Shown: positions 24,033 to 35,497 of the stretch, one piece after another
Numbering within the stretch: the first letter of the stretch is position 1
Layout of the letters: each line of letters begins with the position of its first letter
NCBI RefSeq assembly: GCF_950023065.1
Contig: NC_088679.1
Location: forward strand, 10,974,001-11,038,000
Length of the DNA stretch: 64,000 nt
Reading direction: 5' to 3'
Source of the DNA: Planococcus citri
Lineage: Eukaryota; Arthropoda; Insecta; Hemiptera; Pseudococcidae
Program-made: the position numbers and the translations under genes
The notes under the pieces: model-generated
What the model was told of the DNA's origin: nothing
The model's database searches: none
The model's input: only the letters and a program-made list of their open reading frames with translations

Positions 24033-25621
24033 TAGGGTAAGGTTGCCCAAATCGTACCACTTTTTAGTTTTTTCAACCTGGGCTGCACTCTAATTATTTT
24101 TTGGAAACCATTCATGCACCAAATTGTACTTTAGTCTTTTGCCTACCTTTGAACGCAAAAATGAAAATCGCATCTCAAATAGTAAAGGGGCTATTTGAAT
24201 CCGCGCAAAAGTCTTAAAAAGGTACAATTTAGGGACCTAGTTGCTTAAATTGTACCACCAGTTTCCCAAATCGTACCCATGAATGAAATTGATAGAAATA
24301 AAGCTCTTATGACCTCCCACCACCTCAAAATCAAATTTTAATTTTCCCTGTGTGGCCAAATAATGTTTCCCCCACCTTTTGACCTTCATTCCTTCATCTG
24401 ATCCACTTTTTACAATGCTTCTAAATTGTCAAAGAAAGGTGGGCTTGGGTATTTCATATTTGAATCGGTGGGTGCAGAAAGGGAACAAGTCCATTTTCGC
24501 ACTTTTCAGGAATAACAAAAAAACTGATTTATTTGAAAATCAAAAATTTTTGGTAAACATGCTTAAGGTCATTGAAAGAGGACCCCAAGACACAATTTTT
24601 AGCACTGTTTAGGAAAAAAAATATTCACGTGCGTCGGCGCTGTTGCTGCCTAAACAAATGGGACTTAGACCCTTTCTGCACCCAATCGACAAAATTTTTT
24701 TTGAAATTGCTCGGGCACAAATGGGGCTTGATTCTACATCTAAGTACATCATTTAGACTGCTATCTCGTTTAAATTGACCAAAAACCCCTTGAGTTCTAC
24801 GACTTTTTGCCGAAGTTGTTAATTTTTTCATCATTTTTCAGTTCAGAGATTAACTTAAATTTCAAAAAATGGTCTTCTCAAAAATGTTAGTTATGTTTCA
24901 AGGAATTTAAAAAATTTTACAAAAAAGTCATAAATGCGGATCCGCCCTTTTTCTGCGCCCAAATACCACTTTCCCGGCAGTTTTGCGGAAATCTGACATC
25001 ACCAGTCGATCCACCGTACTTTGAAACCCCTATATCCGTGAAAAAAAAAATTTCCAAAAATGTGACTTGTTCCCTTTCTGCACCCACCAATTCATTTAGA
25101 GCAGCACTTGTTCAAATCAATTTGATTTTCAATATATTCCTACAAAGAGCCCTTCCATATCTTCAGCAGACCATTTTCCATATTTTTTCTTCTCAACATT
25201 CGATGACATTACATATCTGTATTGAAATCATGGTACGATTTGAGCAACTCACATATTTTAACATCAATCTTCTCTCACTCAGGTTGATGTTGATAAAAAT
25301 TTTTCATAAATATCTCTAAATGCAGGTAACATTACATACTTTTGTGAGGATTAAACGTAACTTAGCTTTTCAAAATTGTTTTGTCGCAATTACCTTACAT
25401 AACAGGTCAGACTGTTTTTTTAACGGAAGATGCAATTTTTCTAAAAAAAACATGATAAAAAAACACCAATGATTCAATGTGCCCAATATTGGTATCAGGG
25501 GCCTCAAAATGCAAGCTAGTAACATATTTTATCAGTAGAAAGTGCTATTTGCGGATAGTTTTTGCAATAGAGGGGGGTGGTAGGATTTGGGCGCTGGTAC
25601 GATTTCGGCAACCTTACCCTA
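24033..25621. mobile_element. TA-flanked DNA transposon remnant, 1,585 bp, host of a nested MITE
   Basis: The ends GGGTAAGGTTGCCCAAATCG (from 24035) and its inverse (ending 25619) match over about 25 bp with one mismatch. TA flanks each end (24033-24034 and 25620-25621). Subterminal words of the type AAATCGTACC recur inside in both orientations (about 24045, 24270, 25207). No transposase is recognisable, and removing the nested 622-bp insert leaves about 960 bp, so it is non-autonomous. The TA duplication suggests a Tc1/mariner-like or related superfamily, but the GGGTAAGG ends are not assigned. Confidence 0.78.
24467..25088. mobile_element. MITE nested inside the 24033-25621 element
   Basis: A perfect 25-bp inverted pair beginning GGTGGGTGCAGAAAGGGAAC bounds 622 bp. 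Similarity may extend a few bases outward as TGAATYGG. Subterminal copies of CTTTCTGCACCC (near 24672) and CTTTTTCTGCGCCC (near 24950) lie inside. No convincing target duplication is visible, perhaps because the true terminus is slightly offset. Open frames of 60-77 codons inside on both strands are not recognised. Position inside the outer element shows that it inserted later. Confidence 0.75.
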
Positions 25622-25625
25622 CGTG

Positions 25626-25826
25626 TGTCATGCCAAATTCATCCACTGGGTGCTCTTGGCTGCGCTGTTGTCAAATTCTTGAACAAAATACAGCGCAACC
25701 AAGAGCACCAAGCGGGAGAAATTGGCACTACACAAAATATCACTACCAATGCCTGCAGATTGAAGTACAGTGCAGCCAAGAGCATCCAGTGGGAGAAATT
25801 GGCATGACACAAAATATTACTACTGT
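25626..25826. repeat. Three-copy repeat: one inverted and two direct units
   Basis: A unit reading roughly ACAGYGCARCCAAGAGCAYC, then AGYGGGAGAAATTGGCA, then TGACACAAAATATYACTAC, occurs directly at 25690-25745 and 25769-25825. It occurs as its inverse at 25626-25668. The first and second units therefore form a hairpin, and the third is a tandem extra copy of the right arm. The group starts about 5 bp outside the TIR of the neighbouring element, which may be coincidence. Overlapping open frames here are shadows of the repeat. Confidence 0.75.
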
Positions 25827-26156
25827 CCCTTTTCCCTGTTGTCTGCAGGTTGATGTCTTCCCAGAGGGCTCAGTTGCAGTGTCTATAATCATAATCAGTT
25901 AGCTTCTTCCATGGTGCACTTTTACTATACCAAGATGCAAATTTCCCAGAGTCTTATCAGTAATGCAAGAAAGAGACAATTTTTTCATGGGCATACTCGG
26001 TCTCAGCTTTAAGGTGACAAAATTACAAGCCCCTACACCTACACAAATTGGGAATAGGAAGAACTTTTCACACATTTCTTCTTCATCTTCATAATACCTA
26101 TGTACCTGCATGTATTCAAAAATTTTCCCAAGTGTTTCATTTTTGATGATTTCATA

Positions 26157-26986
26157 TACAGTAGGTAGTCCCCGCTTAATGGAATCGGTTTGGGCTGAGG
26201 TACTTTTAATTCTATTAACCGGGATATTCTAATAAGCGGTCCAATAAAAAAACGCAGAAAAAATTTCAAAATATGTATCTTGTATCTTTGATTAAGTATA
26301 GCAATAAAACCTCATACTATGAAAATCCTACTCGTATTTGAGCTTTCCCTCAGTCATAAAGTCATAAACATTAAGCTTGGACTACCTTCAGCATAATTTC
26401 CATCATTTTCACAAACAACCCAATTTCTACTCGAAAGTACTTATTTATTAGAATCGAGTTGGGACTGGGTATGTTTCATTCTACATAGGTATTATAAACC
26501 AGAGAAAGCTGAAGGATAAAAACACACAAAATTCCAAATTCCAAATTCTGTTGAAATTTCATCACTTTTTGATGTTTTTAGGAGTCAATTTCAGTACTTT
26601 TTGTCTTTTAATACCTATGTTTTAAAAAATTTTATGCTCAATTTTTATAAAATTTTACAATAATTTTCATCATCTGTTTTGCCAATTTTCACTCATTACA
26701 AAATAATTTTCATTTTGTGTTTTTCTGCCATTTTAACACGTTTAAAACGTGTCTTTTTCATCCACTTTTTGTTAAATTTTGTCAAATTTCTGTGTTTTTC
26801 TCCAACTTTTGAAGATTAATCAATTCTATTAACCAAACTCAATGCTCTTTTTCACTAAAATTACTAAGTACAATAAGCGATAAAATTTACATGTAAGAAG
26901 ACGCAAGCGTTCCGTCCCAACCCATTTTGATTCCATTATCCGAATTATTCTATTAACCGCGACTACATTAAGCGGGGACTACTGTA
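26157..26986. mobile_element. pogo-like MITE, 826 bp, TA duplication
   Basis: The right end reads (inverse) CAGTAGTCCCCGCTTAATG, and the left end is the same but for a GGTA insertion (CAGTAGGTAGTCCCCGCTTA, from 26159). TA flanks both sides. Subterminal blocks related to TTCTATTAACCG recur at both ends (about 26211-26222 and 26949-26960, inverted relation in part). CAGT...CCCCGCTTA ends are typical of the pogo/Tigger branch of Tc1/mariner. No ORF is present. Confidence 0.78.
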
Positions 26987-26992
26987 CCTAGA

Positions 26993-27085
26993 TACAGTAA
27001 AAGCTCGTTATAACGCTCTTCAAGGGACTGAAAAAAGAGCGTTAAAAGCACGCTATAAGCAAAAGTCTCGTTTTAATGCTGATGA
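26993..27085. mobile_element. One-ended pogo-like fragment
   Basis: Immediately after the preceding element, TACAGTAAAAGCTCGTTATA (from 26993) followed by ACGCTCTTCAAGGGACTG has the look of a pogo/Tigger terminus, with repeated GAGCGTTA / CGCTATAA words to about 27080. I did not find the partner end, so this is a truncated copy or a solitary end. The 8-bp gap between the two elements suggests a shared insertion hotspot. Confidence 0.5.
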
Positions 27086-30000
27086 GCGTAATATCCTGAA
27101 CTCTCATTTTAAAACAAAAAAAGCGTAGGTAATAAAAGGAAGTTCAAATGTAAATTTTATTTTAGATTTTGAACAACCAGCTGCATTGTATAACTCATTT
27201 AGAAGTAAAAAAATCTGAAAGGGAACTATTAAAGTGACAGCAAAGTTTTTGGAAAATGATTTTATACAAATTATCTGGAAGAGTATATCATTACATCAAA
27301 AATACGATTAATTCGAGTTTTTATGTGTTGAAATTTATTTCGGTATTTTTGCGCAATTTTTTAAACCAAAAATCAGCCGAAGCTTTTAAAATGACTTGAA
27401 ACAGCTACCCCATTTGATTTGGAAGGGTAAAAATGAGATGTAAATTGATGTTCAAGAGTTCAGAGTTCACATTTCTAGCATATTCAAAATTTTGACTTTT
27501 TAAAAAGATAAACCAAATTAAAATTTTAGAAAATTTATTAAAATTCAAAAAATGATACATATGAAAGTTACATCCAGAACTTTTCTGTCATTCAAAATCG
27601 GTATCTCTTTTGTGAGCAATGAGCATGTAAATTGTAAGAACATATTTTAAAATTGGGAAAACATCCAGATCGGTAATTTTATGATATTCCTCTTCAATTT
27701 TTGGGTCAAATATTTCGATATTTTAAAAAATTCACCATAAATCAAGAAATCAAACTGGGCAGCTAAAATTTTGAATTATGACAATTTTTACCAAACTTTT
27801 TTCCAAGTACAAAGAAACGAATTTTTTTGCAAACAACGTAGAGCGCTTAGGTAATTGTAGAAGTTCTATGTAAATAAAAGAAAGAAAGAAATGGCGAATA
27901 AGTAAATCAGTATAAATAAAAACCAAATTTTCTACGCCAATAACCCAGTATAAATAAGTTTACACACACACGACTGATACGAAATAATAGAGAATATTCC
28001 CTTCTAATACGAAATTATATACGCTGTTTTGCATAGTCGTTATTAAGATTGCATAGTCGTTACGTATAGCTACATATTTGAATTCCTGAATGGGAACTCG
28101 CCATTCGCTTCATCGTTTTCACAATCCAGCACGCGTCTACAGGTAATCTGCATCATAAATGTACTTCTACATCACTACAAGTACCTGCATAGTTTTTAAT
28201 CAAAAGTCTTATTTCGCTAACGCCACACCGCAGTCAACGATACTATGTACCTCGTACCTCGTATACCTACCTTTCTTTATACATCATTACAACTAAAGAA
28301 ACACTTCAAAGATGTTCAAATACGTGTCGTATTTGAAATAAAAATTAATTTTATCATTCGGATGAGCCTATGAGCCTGTAAAACGAGCTCATCATCAACA
28401 ACCGTGCATCATCCAACTAAGACCGTACAATAATTCCGACCATCGAAGTACCTACCTATTCTACGAGTGTTATTATTACAAAATCGTGACATCATTTTGA
28501 TTACTTTTTTTTTATCATTGTAACCAGCTAACACTAACAAAACGGTATATACGACAGATGAGTAGAGAAAGAGAGAAAAAAAAACACGTAATAGCTTAGG
28601 CGACATAGTTCATATTAAACAGTAAACACAGGTACACCTTAAAAGTATCTTATCTACATGAGAGCAGCCTCTCATCACTAATACTCGAAGCAAAGCAAAC
28701 TTAATCTAAGTTACGGTAATTGCTTTAACTACTTACACAGAAACATCGATGTCCTCCCCCTCCCCTCCACCAAACTGCCAATGCTGTATATTTTTAGTAG
28801 TATACGAGTAGGTACTTCGATATAACGGAGAATTTGGTTAATGAATTATATTATACAAATTGTGTTTTGGTCAGTCGATCAAACGAGCCAGATAGTTTTT
28901 CTTTATAATATACTGTACTTCGCCTTTTGTTGGACCGCTTCGCATCATTGGTCCATGCAATTGATCTTATGGGCCTGATTCTTCCTCCTTCGACTATCGA
29001 CTTGGTCTACAACACGTAATGTCTTCTCTAGACCTACCAATAATGAGACAACGACCGATAAAAAAACAATAAATTTCAAAACGGTAAAGTTTTGTATAGA
29101 CCTTACTAGGTACATCTCGTCTCTGCGACTCTGCTGCTGAGGCGTGACGAAAAGATGTCTCTTGAGGTGTGAGGGGGTGGGGGAGGGTGGAGACCGAAAT
29201 TTTCTCAAATTTTTACCTCAGATTTGCCTTCCTCCTTTCCCCACAGATTTTTTCAGCCAATTGGCCAGATGTGGTTCGAATGATCCAATGTATCCCAAAA
29301 ATTCTCAACCTTTTGCCAAATTTTTCTGTGGGGGAAGGGGGTGGATGAAACACCCTCTAACCCCCCTTCGGCACGTCTCTGCTCTGCTGGATAAATTGAT
29401 AATATTATTTTTCTCATTATTGCGAATTTTATGCTACCTATAAAAACGAATCGGTAATTGTATTCGTATTATTGGCCATTGTTCTAGACCATAATTGCTC
29501 TTGATTATGTGCGTTTTGTAACATTTCTCCGACTTGATTTTTATTATCTGCATACGTCAGTCGGTCGGTCAGTCAGTCGTCAAATGACGAGATCTATTAC
29601 GATTCTAGTATAGTAGAGTAGGTAAATGACTATAGTAACATACGAATGGCTATTTTGCTCGAATTACTCGTCAGTTTGATATTTTATTAAATACGTATTC
29701 TTATTAATATTTATTTACATACTAACTTAGGTATACATATAATCGTTTTATCTATCTTTTATCTCGATAATTGAATAAATCTCGAGTAATTTATTCGCGC
29801 TGTTTCACACCAGGTCTTACCTATAGGTACCTATGCGCTGACATGATCTTATGGCTGCGGTTCTGACTCTTTCTCTTTCTCACTCTCGTACTCTTTTTCT
29901 ATGTACTCGTACTGTTGTACTTAATCGTGAAATTACGTAAATCATCAATTACCTACGTTATTATTTAAACAGAAGGGCACTTGATAGATATCGTTCATGG

Positions 30001-30699
30001 TTCATTGTTTTTATTTGTTCTTTATTCGCATGTTTTTTTCATCTTTCCTCACTGGAGTGAATTTTCACGGCAGCGGTGAGAGAGAAGTTCATAGCGAGAT
30101 CATAATATAGCGGTGAACGAGTAAAGTGATCGGGATCTCTTGAGATGATGCAGGTTTGTTTGCTCGAAAGTGTTAGATGGACCTTTTTTTCCTCTTGCTT
30201 GTAATAACTTGGGTTAATATTAGTGTGTTTTTTTATGTTGTGGAAATCGACGAATGGATGCGAATAATTATGAATTGCGGTACTTGATGGTTTCTTAGGT
30301 GATAAAAATTGGAGTAGAGATATGATTCAGTGGTGGAGAATTCCCAAAATTTAGCAATAATGTGGTCGAGGTATGGATTGAAATGGTTTTTATGAGTGGG
30401 GAGGGGGAGAGGGAGGGGGAGGGTAATTTGTTGACTGCACAAATGTATAATGTTCGGTGCGGGATTTACGTTTTGCCGACATAAGTATAACTTTTTAAGG
30501 TAGGTATAGCCATTTTTGAAGGTGTTATAGGTACTATTATATTTCCAAAAAAATTATTAAACTTAAATTGAGATGATTTTTGAACTCCAGTATATGGCAA
30601 TAGGGATATCTTCATCCACTCCACCTACTTTTTTCTTGAAAAGGACATCCTCAGAAATATTTTGAAGCAAACTTACCAAAAAAAAGTTGGCCTTACTAA
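27086..30699. other. Non-coding stretch, probable intron with possible regulatory parts
   Basis: No gene is supported. The text at 28060-29200 and 29450-30190 is less AT-biased and rich in CGA/TCG words. A small segment at about 30050-30152 (GGCAGCGGTGAGAGAGAAG ... ATGATGCAG|GTTTGT) could be a short leader exon with a donor, but without a recognised peptide this stays unsupported. G-rich runs lie at about 29169-29190 and 30400-30422. Confidence 0.35.
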
Positions 30700-31070
30700 A
30701 AAAAATGGTGGCCATTTTGAATGACAGGTCAGCCAAAATCTCAGTTTTTTCTTCCAATATAGACTCACAGGAAAATTATTGAACCGAACAAAGCTAGATT
30801 GGAAAAGCATACAAAAATATATCACTATAGCCAAAATTTCAACTGCTGAAGTACATTTTCCAATTTTTGGCGAATTCTTAAAAATCAAATTTGGGCCAAA
30901 AATGAGAAAAAATCAAAACTTTACCAAATAGAGATAGAAAGTTGAAATTTGGGATACACCTCATTTTCAACCAACCAAATCGATTAGAAATGGTTTTTGA
31001 ACCTTTTCGAGCAGCTCTGGAGCCTCCAGCAGGTTTTTGGAACTTTTTAAAATAATATTTTTGGACGTTT
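30700..31070. repeat. Single-arm copy of the 8696-9308 repeat
   Basis: The order of blocks matches the left half of the foldback repeat: AATGGYGGCYATTTT, then GACAAAGCTAGATYG-like text, TTGGGCCAAAAATGAGAAAA, CCAAATCGATTAGAAA and finally CTGGAGCCTCCAGCAG (about 31017-31032). It is diverged but colinear with 8696-9030. The matching right arm is absent, so this copy is not a foldback. It shows that the arm existed as an independent dispersed repeat. Confidence 0.7.
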
Positions 31071-32005
31071 TTTGAGACGAGAAAAATGAAGAGCTTTTTT
31101 ATGCAGGAAGTCAAAAGGGGTCCTGAGGAAATATCACTTTGGCCCTTCCTCCTCCTCCTCAATAAAAAATGCACACTTGGATAGATAAGATTCATTTATT
31201 TGACCAATTATTTCTCGTAAGAATATTGAAATTGGACGCTTACAATGAATTTTCAGGCTTGCGGAATTCCTGCAGAATTAACAATTCATTATTTATCTAA
31301 ATCTCAGAATTCCATTTCTTGAACCCTTCAGGAAATTCAAGCCCAAGGCGAATTTCTTTCTCTTCAACTTTGTGAAAATACTTATAACAAATTTTACGTT
31401 GTAATTTTGATATTTTTGTAGGCTGTATTATTTTTATTAGTATTTTTAAAAAGATTTTTCGCGCTGTTGTATCAGTTTTCAAACGTTATTTTTTTTACAT
31501 TTTCAATTTTTGTTTAAAAAAAAAAAAAAACCATCAAGACTCGTGGTAAGTCAACTTTTGTAGAAGTATTTGAAATGTTGAGCCAAATCTGAAAAATACA
31601 ACCCCCAAAAAAGACATGATAGAGATCCAAAAAATATCTGTCTGAAACTGAAACAAACGGGTTTTCATCCCCCCCTTCTTCCAAAAAAATAATTTTGGGA
31701 AAAATGATCAAATTCATCAACTCGAAAGTAGAGTTATGAAAATTAAACAACTGTTGATTAATAATTCACAATTTCCTAGGATTTTCATTTTTATAAGATG
31801 TACGTAGAGCCCTCCGAGAAATCGAGGCTTGGAATTGATTTGATTACCCTTTTATAGGTATCTTTATCTTTACGAAATTGAACCGGATCATAATTTTGAG
31901 AAAATTTTTCGCTCCTCCTCTATCGTGATAGGTACCAGAATAAAAAAGTTTTTATAATGACTTTTATGTTGATTAAATATTTAGATAATATCTGTGTTTT
32001 AGCTA
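31071..32005. other. AT-rich non-coding stretch
   Basis: No supported gene. An A-run lies at about 31516-31530 and a CCTCCTCCTC word near 31147. Open frames on the minus strand (31297-31482 and 31514-31750) have no recognisable domain. Confidence 0.4.
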
Positions 32006-32166
32006 TATGTGACCCGCTCTGACAAAATCGACCATTTCGACAAAATTTCAAAAAATGTTTTTTCTTCAAAAATCTGGTCTTTCAACTCTTAAAATTCATT
32101 TTAAACGTCATTATTTTGGACACTTTTTTTGTCGAAATGGTCGATTTTGTCAGAGCGGGTCACATA
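32006..32166. mobile_element. Short MITE with perfect 38-bp inverted ends
   Basis: The ends start TGTGACCCGCTCTGACAAAA and are exact inverse copies over 38 bp (32008-32045 and 32127-32164), leaving about 81 bp of unrelated centre. TA flanks both ends (32006-32007 and 32165-32166). At 157 bp this is the shortest element seen. The TA duplication supports a Tc1/mariner-like origin, while the TGTGACCC end is not assigned to a known family. An open frame crossing it is a shadow. Confidence 0.85.
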
Positions 32167-33595
32167 TGTATATTCTTGATTTATTTTTCTCATCAGTTTC
32201 TTCCAAACGACATTTTTTTCAACTGCCTGATGAATGAAGATGAAGTTTTTTAAACAATAATATGCTCTTTTGGACTAATTATTTTTCACTTCGTTAATTC
32301 AATTAATAAGTTTGACACTTCAAATCTTATATCCAAAGTGATTTTTCAATATTTTCATTTTTTCAATTTTCTTGAGCATTTTATGTTATTTTCAAATTTA
32401 AAGTCTGCAGTCTCGACTGATTTCGTATAAATTTCGTTTTGTTTACCTATTGAATAAAGACTAAGCTTTTAAGAAACAATAATATCATTTTGTGAAGTGA
32501 CTTTTTTTGGACGATTCTTCACTTTTTCTTTTTTTCCCCATTTATTCAAATGCAAGTTTTAGATAAAGGCTCCGAGTTTTAATACTTCAAATATTATATT
32601 ATCTATAAGGGGATTTTTCAAGTTCTTCACCTATAGGTATTTTTTAATATATTTTTTTTATCATTCTGGTCCTTTTTGAGATCATTGAATTCTTCAATTT
32701 TAAACTGATTTCTAATTTTTGAGGATCGTATAAATTATTATAACCATTGAACAGCATAAATTTCGTTATGCTCATTTTTGAAAATTTTATGGAATTGTAA
32801 AAATTGAAAGTAATTTTCTATGGAGTTGCAGTTTTTGGGCCAAATTTTCCCTAAAATTAGGTACCAAAAAAACAAAAAAAGATAGAAAAAAAAGGAAGGA
32901 AATAAAATGCAGATTTTTGGTTAAAAAATCTGGGGACACCTTCAAGATGATTGGGGAGGGGGGGGGGGTATTTGACGACATTGACGTGGTACGAAATTTC
33001 ATTTTGAGAGTACGAAAACAGCACGAATTTAGCTTTCTGGATTTTAGTAGACAAGACACCCTGACCTCCTAAATAACTGCTTCGATTTTTTGATAAGAAC
33101 TCTGATTTTGTGATCCATTTTAAAATTTCTTATTAAAACGAACAAATTTAGGTATCTCTCAACTTTCACCCTTCTCTTTATACATCTGTGAGACAGTTTA
33201 TATGTACTTTATACTGGACGAGAGACCAAAGTCAGTGGGAGGGGGCAGGATTTTCCCCTCTCTTTCACCTAAAACATTAATTTTAAAAATTTTAAATCAT
33301 CTAACATTGTCCAAAATGATGATTCTTTTTGAAAAAATAATATTGAAAAACTAATAAAGGAGTTAAGATGATTTGTGAAGTTGGAGTTGTAGTTTCTTGG
33401 TCTAATTTTCTTGATAAACATTGGATGTCAATTTTTGAGGGCTATGGGGAGGGGAGGGGAGGTGTCTGAAAACTCCTAAAATTCAGAAAAATTGAGAGAA
33501 CAGAGAGAAATGCATACGATTTTTGAGTTATAGCTGCTTATATAGTTACATAAATATTCAATTGAGATTCTTAGCCTTGAATTTTCGTATAAATG

Positions 33596-33626
<31 letters not shown>

Positions 33627-34239
33627 ATTAATAGAGAAATTTGGACTTTAAAATTGCAATTTCTAAACCAACAGAAGTCAATTGAACGAAATGGGAAGTT
33701 GGGGGGTAGCTCAAGTCTCGAATATTACTAAAATTGATCTTCATCTTGAAAAAATTGGATTTCAGTTGAAAAAATTATTAATTTATTTTTATCGAAGTGA
33801 TTACTTTTTAAAAAATTTGAAAAAACACGCCCGAGTAAAAAATTGAAATTGACGGTTGAAGATTTCCATTTTTTTGGGATTTTAACAATTTTCCTCTAAC
33901 TGTCCTCGAGCCAATAAATTGCGTTGTAAAATTTCCTCACGAGTTTGTGGTAGAAAACTTAATTTCGAGTTGGAAAATTTGAGATCTAGATACAGTTGGC
34001 ATTTTTCATTTTTTGTCTCTTAGACAATTTTCCCCAATTTCTATTTTGGTTCTATCAATTCCTTTCTTATTTTTAATTTGTGTTATTTTGTTGGGATGCG
34101 ATCATAATTAATTATGACTCATTCAGCTCTCGTTTTTTTTTTTTTTTTTTTTTTTGCAATGATTGATTTGATAATAACAGGAAAATCATCGAAAAATTGT
34201 TTTTATAGGTCGCGAGGAAAATACAAAGAGGAGTTCTAA
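32167..34239. other. AT-rich non-coding stretch with a tetranucleotide microsatellite
   Basis: No gene is supported. It includes an (ATTG) microsatellite at 33597-33626 (seven and a half units), a G run at about 32956-32968 and a 23-T run at 34133-34155. Overlapping minus-strand frames around 32787-33059 are low-complexity Phe-rich text. Confidence 0.5.
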
Positions 34240-34690
34240 CTTCCAAGGTGAATGTATGTAATAAGAGAGCACTTGAGCACAGCTATAAGCTGGTAAAAAT
34301 TGACTCCCTGTTTAATCTCCTTCAGGAATTGAAGGGAATTCGAGACGATGGAATGTGCATATCAGAAAATTTGATAACAAACGAAAAATTCCTCAAGTGC
34401 AACGTTGTCAGGTCATCGAAGTGCAGTTGTACCCATATTACGATCGATTCGTCGATTATAACCTTCAATTTCAATGCCCTTGTGTACTTGTTCTCACTCC
34501 TTTCGAGATCGTACCTCTGTTCCCAAGCATGATCTCCTCTATGGGGTCTCAATTTCTCAAAAACTGCCACAAAAAACTCCGCAGACTTGGATTTTTCAAA
34601 TTTTTGCCTGAATTCCTTGGCTCTTGCTCCTGCATCCCTGTTGTGGAATCTGCATTTCTGGACCAATCTCATATTGGCGGCTTGCTCTGT
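34240..34690. pseudogene. Unresolved island with open frames on both strands
   Basis: Unlike its surroundings this 450-bp island has balanced composition and three long overlapping frames: 34248-34532 and 34355-34699 (+), and 34322-34672 (-). The minus frame reads like ordinary protein, with charged helical text such as GARAKEFRQKFEKSKSAEFF and DLERSENKYTRALKLK. A second minus frame just upstream also looks protein-like, as expected for a decayed copy with a frameshift. No family is recognised and no splice sites bound it cleanly. It could be a retrocopy remnant or part of an unknown repeat. It sits directly upstream of the leader at 34700-35497. Confidence 0.25.
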
Positions 34691-34699
34691 CTAACATAG

Positions 34700-35497
34700 A
34701 GTAATACTCGTACATTATATAGTGGTTAGTGGTTCACATACTCGTCGTACGTACCCTTACCCTTTCTTTACCCATCTCCAGCTCCAGCTCCAGCTCCAGC
34801 GCCACCAGGACCGCGAACTGCGTTCGATACACCGCAGTCTGGGCACCGAGAGCGCAACGAACGTCAGAGTCGTCCGGGTCTGTGCGGGGATCGGATCAGC
34901 CGATGTCGAAGCATGTGTTGCGCTGGTATGCGTCTGTGTAGCTCTGACTATGCTGTGTAGTGTACGCAATCGGCAATTTATACCCGACGTACCTTCCTAC
35001 CTAGACCTACCATGCGTCCGTCTAATATCTCCGTGGTTCTCCCGAAGGCATTTTCGATCTAAGCGACGTGGTAACTGGTTTTGTGTAGCTTCTACCTGTG
35101 TGATGTTGATAGTTTAGTGCGCTCTGTTTCGTTACTCTACAGTACTCGAAGTTCGTGTGTTTTTTTTTCACTACTTTTTTACCATTTTATAATACGTTTT
35201 TTTTTCACTTTGGTTTCGGTTTATTCGAAGATATTATTTCGTTTCGAGTGTTTTTCGAGTTGTAAAAATAAGTAAATAAAGGGTGACTCGGTGCACGTGT
35301 GATGTTGGAAAACCGAGTGCAATGTACCTACTACCTACGAGTCGTCGTCTAGGTCTACGGTGAATGTACCTACTCGCTGAAAACTAACGTGTGCTGTACC
35401 CCCATTTAGTAGTTCGAATATGGATACGGATAATTCGCCGGTATTTACATACAGTACATACCTTTAATCGATCATCTTTAAATCGATTTCCATTATT
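34700..35497 (+). promoter_or_regulatory. GC-richer promoter and 5' leader before the exon at 35498
   Basis: Composition changes sharply at about 34730. A (CTCCAG) hexamer array lies at about 34776-34801, followed by CG-rich text (GCCACCAGGACCGCGAAC, CGTCCGGGTCTGTGCGGGG) to about 35080, then a T-tract leader with TTCGTTTCGAGTG text up to the ATG. The ATG at 35498 has no acceptor immediately upstream, which favours a transcription start in this segment. Short frames in it are not conserved-looking. The exact start site is not identified; no clear TATA box is placed. Confidence 0.5.

Noticed and set aside
25477..25902. 141-codon plus-strand frame, among the longest in the window
   Set aside because: It crosses the end of the 24033-25621 transposon and the three-copy repeat, so its repeated residues mirror the DNA repeats rather than a protein domain.
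30050..30155. Possible short leader exon ending ATGATGCAG|GTTTGT
   Set aside because: Only composition and a weak donor support it; the peptide would be three residues, so it cannot be judged without transcript data.
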